From: Dendrocalamus latiflorus
Taxonomy: Eukaryota > Streptophyta > Magnoliopsida > Poales > Poaceae
NCBI GenBank assembly: GCA_017311315.1
Contig: CM029664.1
Coordinates: 25,623,271-25,687,270, forward strand
Length of the DNA: 64,000 nucleotides
Direction: 5' to 3'
The notes under the pieces were generated by a model. The model saw nothing but the letters and a program-made list of their open reading frames with translations, was not told the DNA's origin and made no database searches. Shown in pieces: positions 58,821 through 64,000 of the stretch (within the stretch, counting starts at the first letter, position 1; every line of letters begins with the position of its first letter). Position numbers and translations under genes: made by a program.

Positions 58821-59048
58821 AGGATACCATGAGTTTAGGATCTTAAGTCAATAAAGAATGTTGCTTGTGAGTTGTTATTCTCTTGTCAACAGCCACAAGG
58901 TTATCTTAATATTATTATTAAATGAAGTTGCTTTTGCTAAGTTGTGCATTTATTTGGAAGTTTCCTTGTGTTTTGTTTGTGGGATGAATGCAAAAACCCG
59001 TCTTAGTTTTCTTCTTCCTTTCCCCTAACCTTTGAAAGCTCCAGGAAG

Positions 59049-59324
59049 ATGGTGAATAGCAGGAGCAATGGCAATGGCAATGACAATGGCAGCAACAACA
59101 ATGGAGCTCAAGGAAGTTAAATTGCCCCCATCCCTTTGCCACCACCTGCTAATGGACCCGACTGGGCCCAGATGATGGCCAACCAAAATTAACCTATTCA
59201 ACAGCTGGTGTAGACCATCAACAACCCCGCTCAACCCATTCATCCACCACCACCAGCTCAGGCCCCACAATCTATATTGTCAGAGTTCATGAGAATGCAT
59301 GCCCCAACTTTCTCCAGTAGAACC
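59049..59324 (+). pseudogene. Element Z gag N-terminus, cut by Tat-B
   Basis: ATG 59049 starts an Asn/Gly-rich stretch (microsatellite GGCAATGGCAAT), a stop at about 59118, then PPPANGPDWAQMMANQN and APQSILSEFMRMHAPTFSS. The last phrase is the beginning of the chromovirus gag core (...EFLR..PPTF...). The sequence breaks at 59324 exactly where the Tat-B LTR begins. Confidence 0.7.
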
Positions 59325-59575
59325 TGTCGTAGGGGTGGCCCCCCACCTAAGCCCAGCAGGCCTGTTAGAGGAATGTAAGGCCCAGAATGGGACATATGTA
59401 ATGACATAAGTGCCCTTGTAGGGAATACTTGGATGTAAGGGTATAATTGTAAAAGCACTCCTCATGTGAGTATATATATATGCAGCATAGGCCATGGGGA
59501 GAGGACCCTAAGCCATTCATTTTACTCAACTCCCCACTACTACACTCTCTCTTTGTTTGGTCTGTAACCACAACA
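59325..59575 (+). repeat. Tat-B 5' LTR (251 bp)
   Basis: Begins TGTCGTAGGGGTGGCC and ends GTAACCACAACA. Similar in ends and plan to the Tat-A LTR, but the middle differs, so Tat-B is a different subfamily. It contains a TATATATATGCAGC stretch at about 59470. Confidence 0.9.
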
Positions 59576-59577
59576 GT

Positions 59578-59595
59578 TGGCGCCGTCCGTGGGGA
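59578..59595 (+). other. Tat-B primer binding site (tRNA-Asp-like)
   Basis: TGGCGCCGTCCGTGGGGA, the same as in Tat-A, two bases after the LTR. Confidence 0.8.
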
Positions 59596-59627
59596 GGACA
59601 AGAGCAAGCCCCCAGATTTGAAGGAGG

Positions 59628-61381
59628 ATGGCACCAAAGAAGGCTTCACCATCGGCGGCGAAGAAGAAGAAGGCGGAGGCGGCGAAGTCTCGCGTCAGCA
59701 CGAGGGCTTCGGCTTTAGCAGCCGCTGGTATGAGCAGTGGTGTAGGTGCGACCCAGGACCCCACCACTGGCACGACGACCAACCCCGCCATTGACACGAC
59801 GACCGACCCCGCCATCGACGCGACGACCCACCCCGCCATCGACGCGACGACCAACCCTGCCATCGACGCGACGACCCACCCCGCCACAGACGCGATGACC
59901 AACCCCGCCACCGACGCGACGACCGATCCCACCAGCACCGCCCCGACGGCCAACCCCGGCGATGACAATGCGGCGCGCAGCCTGGGCGTGCAGGCCGTGG
60001 TCACCACCTGGCCGGCGGCACCGCCAAGCACACCGGCGGCCCCGGCCACGCCCGCAGTAGAGACGGCCCTGCTGGCGGCCCTCAGCGCGTTTTAGCGGGA
60101 GCTAACGGACCTCCGCGGAGCCGTCCGGGACATGCAGGAAGCTCGGAGCCAACACGCCCCCCCGGCAGTGGCATCCGAACCCGCCCCGGAAAGGGCGGAT
60201 AGCCGCGACGCCCCCACATCTAGCCGCGCCCCACTACGGCGCGTGGACCTGGAGTCCCCGCTTTCTGCGGGCCTACAGCAGGCGCCATGGCCCGAAGATT
60301 TCAAGTTCCCATGCGTCATCGAGGCCTACAAAGGCGACTCCGACCTGCGAGAGTTCGTGCGCGTGTACGAGACCGCCATCGAAGCCGCTGGCGGAGACGA
60401 CACCACGAAGGCAAAAGGGCTCCCCCTCGCGTTACAAGGGGTGGCGCTGTCCTGGTTCTTCACCATTGAACCACAGTCCATCTTCGCGTGGGAACAGATC
60501 CGTAACCGACTCTACAACAACTTCCAGGGACACTACATCGAGCGTGTCAATGCGGACCAGCTCTTCGCAGTCAAGCCAAAACCGGAGGAAAGGCTCCGGG
60601 AATACTTCAAGCGCTTTGCGAAGGTGCGCTGCCAAGTCAAGGACATCAACGAAACAACAGTCATCAACGCAGCAATACAAGGCCTCCGGCCGGGGCCAAT
60701 GGCCGAGTACAACGCGCGCAAGCCCATTAAGACGGTCGGGAAACTCTTCGACAAGATGGAAGAGTATGCCAGAGCGGAGGAGGACGCGCGGAGGTGACAC
60801 GGTGATGACTCCGACTCCAACAAGGCGGAAGGCTCGGTCAAGGGCGAAGACTCGCCGAAACAGGGCTCCTCGAAAGGCAAGCGTAAGCAAGAGCAGCCGA
60901 AGGGCGCCTCCGAACACAAGGACTCCCAACACAAAGACCAGCCAGGCGGCAAGCCCAAGCGTGATCAGCGCAAGTCCAGGAAATCTCGTTACGTTTTCGA
61001 CATCGAGGGCGGCTCCGAAGACAACGCCTCCGCAGGTCGCGGAGGCCGAGGGCGCCGAGGCCGAGGACGTGGCCGAGGTCGAGACGACCGGGGTCGAGAC
61101 GACCGGACCCGCGAAGAGTACGGCGACCAGCACCATGGGCAGTGGTGCGAAATCCACGGCCGGGGCAACCATGACACGCATGCTTGTGCCACCATCGCAG
61201 CGCTACGGCAGAGCGTTGCCAGGGACAAAAACCCAGATGCACGCGCGCCCGTTGTGGCTCACGTCCACACCCCCAGGACCAAGGAGCACAGCCCTAGGAA
61301 GGCTTCCTGCGAATCCAGGCGCATGTACAGCAACCTCGGGAAGGCCTCCTACAGTTACAAGCCCCGGAGGGAGCCCAACAC
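59628..61381 (+). pseudogene. Tat-B gag with two premature stops
   Basis: ATG 59628 (MAPKKASPSAAK) opens a frame that continues to about 61380 except for TAG at 60093-60095 and TGA at 60795-60797. Tat-A has Gln at the first position (CAG), and CGA is a likely source of the second, so both fit C-to-T change. The core is intact: WPEDFKFPCVIEAYKGDSDL, then SWFFTIEPQSIFAWEQIRN. The tail is Lys/Arg/Gly-rich with a knuckle-like WCEIHGRGNHDTHAC. The N-terminus has a 24-bp minisatellite (8-residue NPAIDATT repeats). Confidence 0.85.
59765..59935 (+). repeat. 24-bp minisatellite in Tat-B gag
   Basis: About seven copies of GACGCGACGAC(C/A)(A/C)ACCCCGCC in frame encode (N/H/D)PA(I/T)DATT. The corresponding part of Tat-A gag has only diverged Ala/Thr-rich sequence. 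Confidence 0.88.
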
Positions 61382-61926
61382 AGGATTATCAACGTCATCT
61401 CCGGAGGCTCCTCACTGGGGTTCGCCTCGGCAAGACAACGGAAGGCTTACGCCTGGAGGCTGCACCACGTCGCGGCATACCCGGCGCAGGCGCCGCTAGA
61501 AAGGGCGCAACATGAAGTCACATTCACGCCAGCCGACGCCGAGGGCGTGGAGTTCCCCCACCAAGACCCTTTGGTCGTCTGGGTCCTCATAGCCGGGTGC
61601 GACGTCCGGCGCGTCCTAGTCGATGGAGAAAGCTCTGCGAACATCCTCTTCGCCGCGACCTTCGACCAAATGGCGATCCCTCGGAGCCGATTGGGCCCAT
61701 CAGGCATCCTGCTGCAAGGATTTGGCGGGCAGCCTTTGCGCGCCTTAGGCCAGATATGCCTCCAAGCCTCCTAAACACCCTCGGGGCAATCCCGCACCAC
61801 GGTTTCCTGTGCATGAAGCTTCCCGGGCCGCGGGCCATCATCACCATTCATGGCGATCAGGACATGGCCCGCCGCATAGAGCTTGGCGCCAGAGGCCCAT
61901 GCCATGCGGCTCGCCAAGGCACCTAG
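61382..61926 (+). pseudogene. Tat-B truncated protease
   Basis: One frame shifted from gag, it reads IINVISGGSSLGFASARQRK, VEFPHQDPLVVWVLIAG and the active-site region RRVLVDGESSANILF, where Tat-A has DGGSS. After QICLQAS a stop occurs, and a segment matching IPHHGFLCMKLPGPRAIITI follows in another frame, with about 50 residues missing between. Homology to pol then ends; no RT, RNase H or integrase is found. Confidence 0.78.
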
Positions 61927-62068
61927 GCCGGAAGGGCGGGCGCGGAGCCCTCGGTTGCCCCGGCAGCAGCGGCTCGTCAGCGATCGCCCCACCTCCCAGC
62001 GGTTAGTGGTTGGTATTCTTCCCCCGTGTTTTTCTTTTGTAAGTGCCCACCCGCGCAAATGGGAATTT

Positions 62069-62074
62069 AATAAA
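62069..62074 (+). terminator. Internal poly(A) signal of Tat-B
   Basis: AATAAA within CGCGCAAATGGGAATTTAAT; the same context follows integrase in Tat-A. Confidence 0.55.
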
Positions 62075-62104
62075 GTACACCGTTTGCACAAATTCCTGTT
62101 TTTT

Positions 62105-62840
62105 GAAACAAAGACACGCGTTCGCACGCGCACTCTCCGTCAAAGATACGGGCATGAGTATAAATAAAGACACGCGTCCGCGCGCGCACTCTCTGTCAAA
62201 GATACGGGCATGAGTATAAACCAAGACACGCGTTCGCGCGCACACTCTCCGTCAAAGATACGGGCATGAGTATAAACAAAGACGAGCGGGGGGACGCCTC
62301 CGCACGCACTCTACGGAGTATAAATAAGACGTAGCGTCGAGGTCCGCCTCCGCACGCAATTTCACCGCCCGCAACGCGCGGAGGCTCGCCTCCGCGCGCA
62401 GTCTACGGACTCTAAAATAAGACGTAGCGTCGAGGTCCGCCTCCGCACGCACTCTTCGGAGTATAAAAGAAGACGCGGATGCTATCCCTGCACACTCTAC
62501 GGAGTATAAACAAGACGCGAACACCGCGCACGCACGGGCGCCACCCCAGTGCGTACTCTTCGGAGTATAAATAGGACGTGGATGCCGACCCCACACACTC
62601 TACGGAGTATAAACAAGACGCGAACACCGCGCACGCACGGGCGCCGCCCCAGTGCGTACTCTTCGGAGTATAAATAGGACGTGGATGCCGACCCCACGCA
62701 CTCTACGGAGTATAAACAAGACGCGAACACCGCGCACGCACGGGCGCCGCCCCAGCGCGTACTCTTTGGAGTATAAATAAGGCGCGGACGCTGCCTCCGC
62801 GCACTCTTCAGAGAATCAACAAGGAGTGGGCATTGGCCCC
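62105..62840. repeat. Tat-B tandem array with TATAAATA motifs
   Basis: Three units of about 57 bp (CACGCG...GGGCATGAGTATAAA) are followed by units with CTCTACGGAGTATAAATAAG and GACGTAGCGTCGAGGTCCGC, then a 103-bp higher-order unit (GACGCGAACACCGCGCACGC at 62514, 62617, 62720). About a dozen GAGTATAAA motifs occur. The GACGTAGCGTCGAGG core is that of Tat-A array B. Confidence 0.9.
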
Positions 62841-62949
62841 CACGTACTCCAAAACACAACTTACCTCGGTTAATTTTACGACGGGCAAAGTGCACCATGG
62901 GGGCCCACTCCCACGCGCCGCCTGTAAAGTACCAAGGCGACGTATTAAG

Positions 62950-63128
62950 AGGTTGGGCCCCGCGTGGGCACACTCGCGAGCGAGGAGCACTAGAGGCTGG
63001 TTCCCGCGTGAGCACACTCGCGAGCGAGAAGCACCAGAGGCTGGTTCTCGCGCGAGCACACTCGCGAGCGAGAAGCACCAGAGGCTGGTTCCCGCGTGAG
63101 CACACCCGCGAGCGAGAAGCGCCAGAGG
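62950..63128. repeat. 44-bp tandem repeat, about four copies
   Basis: GGCTGGTTCCCGCGTGAGCA recurs at spacing 44 (62999, 63043, 63087) with a first degenerate copy at 62951. It lies between the two larger Tat-B arrays, where Tat-A has its antisense gene. Confidence 0.88.
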
Positions 63129-63129
63129 C

Positions 63130-64000
63130 TGCTCCGCTCCCACCACCTCGAAGGGTAGGGGACGGAGCGCTCGCGCGTCTACATCGACTAGGCGCCAGCC
63201 CCGCTGCCACCACTTCGAAGGGTAGGGGACGGAGCGCTCACGCGTCTACCTCGACTAGGCGCCAGCTCCGCTGCCACCACCTCGAAGGGTAGGGGACGGA
63301 GCGTTCACGCATCTACCTCGACTAGGCGCCAGCTCCGCTGCCACCACGTCGAAGGGTAAAGGACAGAGCGCTCGCGCGTCTACCTCGACTAGGCGCCAGC
63401 TCCGCTGCCACCACCTCGAAGGGTAGGGGACGGAGCGCTCGCGCGTCTATCTCGACTAGGCGCCAGCTCCGCTGCCACCACCTCAAAGGGTAGGGGACGG
63501 AGCGCTCGCGCGTCTACCTCGACTAGGCGCCAGCTCCGCTGCCACCACCTCGAAGGATGGGGGAGGGAGCGCTCGCGCGTCTACGTCGACGAGGCACCAG
63601 CTCCGCGGCGACCGCCTTGAAGGGGACGGAGCGCTCGCGCGTCTACGTTGACTAGGCGCCAGCTCCGCTGCCACCCCTTCGAAGGGCAGGGGACGCAGCG
63701 CTCGCGCGTCTACCTTGACTAGGCGCCAGCTCCGCTGCCGCCACTTCGAAGGGTAGGGGACGGAGCGCTCGCGCGTCTACCTCGACTAGGCGCCAGCTCC
63801 GCTGCCACCACGTCGAAGGGTAGGGGACGGAGTGCTCACGCGTCTACCTTGACTAGGCGCCAGCTCCGCTGCCACCACCTCGAAGGGTAGGGGACGTAGC
63901 GCTCGCGCGTCTACGTCGACTAGGCGCCAGCTCCGCTGCCAACGCTTCGAAGGATGGGGGATGGAGCGTTCGCGCGTCTACCTCGACTAGGCTCCTGCAC
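63130..64000. repeat. Tat-B array of 67-bp units (homologue of array A), about 13 copies to window end
   Basis: The core CGAAGGGTAGGGGACGGAGC recurs at 63149, 63216, 63283, 63350, 63417 and onwards, opposite in strand to Tat-A array A because the element is reversed. One unit near 63600 is diverged and shorter. The array continues beyond the window. Confidence 0.95.

Larger units (their letters stand above)
46771..59324 (+). mobile_element. Element Z: long-LTR Ty3/gypsy retrotransposon (left part), hit by Y and Tat-B
   Basis: The 5' LTR is in two parts (46771-47098 and 55370-58003, together 2,962 bp) split by element Y. It is followed by a tRNA-iMet-type primer site (58008), an extra N-terminal ORF remnant and the beginning of gag. 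At 59324 gag is broken by insertion of Tat-B, so the rest lies beyond the window. LTR length and ends match solo LTR X (2,991 bp). Large LTR plus iMet primer suggests a Tekay/Del-like chromovirus such as RIRE3-type elements. Z inserted in the LTR of W after ATCAT (46766-46770). Confidence 0.72.
59325..64000 (+). mobile_element. Tat-B: pol-deleted Tat-lineage retrotransposon (left part), inserted in Z gag
   Basis: 5' LTR, primer site, gag with two stops, a truncated protease, then directly the internal poly(A) region and tandem arrays. Compared with Tat-A the deletion runs from late protease to the C-terminal end of integrase. The antisense gene is also missing between the arrays. The right end, 3' LTR and second target duplication lie outside the window; GAACC (59320-59324) would be the left duplication. 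Confidence 0.85.

Overview
This window is nuclear DNA of a grass (Poaceae). The evidence is GT-AG split genes, a plant MATE transporter, CACTA/En-Spm elements with their typical coding gene, Tat-lineage and long-LTR Ty3/gypsy retrotransposons with tRNA-Asp-like or tRNA-iMet-like primer sites, a Ty1/copia-type solo LTR, a tRNA-derived SINE with a T tail, and GC-rich exons in AT-rich introns. I cannot name the species from the sequence alone.

Layout. (1) About 0.4-6.7 kb: a CACTA/En-Spm element with a nearly intact 11-exon TNP-type gene on the + strand and an array of subterminal repeats on its right. (2) 7.74-38.40 kb: one MATE-family transporter gene on the - strand, seven exons with continuous phase, coding 501 aa. 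Intron 6 is 18.5 kb and intron 1 is 8.0 kb, both swollen by transposons. Intron 6 holds a CACTA deletion derivative, a decayed retroelement ORF, a complete 12.0-kb Tat-lineage element (Tat-A, 5-bp target duplication CAAAG) and a small inverted-repeat element. Intron 4 holds a Mutator-like element with a copia-type solo LTR inside it. Intron 1 holds an LTR-like block, a SINE with a 15-bp duplication, and a MULE-like element that encloses a second DNA element carrying six copies of a 167-bp tandem repeat. (3) 41.7 kb to the window end: a nest of retrotransposons. Gag-only element W was hit by long-LTR gypsy element Z. Z's LTR was hit by gag-only element Y. Y was hit by X, now a solo LTR of the same family as Z. 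Z's gag was hit by Tat-B, a pol-deleted relative of Tat-A that runs off the window.

The most striking object is Tat-A. Its gag-pol frame is broken by stops and frameshifts, although its LTRs are nearly identical. On the opposite strand, between the integrase and the 3' LTR, lies an intact three-exon gene of 937 codons with its own TATA-like box and clean splice phases. It is bracketed by two GC-rich tandem arrays, 68 bp x 14 on its promoter side and about 53 bp x 23 on its 3' side where it converges on gag-pol. Tat-B keeps LTR, gag, the internal poly(A) signal and the arrays but has lost pol, and no antisense gene is visible, as expected of a non-autonomous partner.
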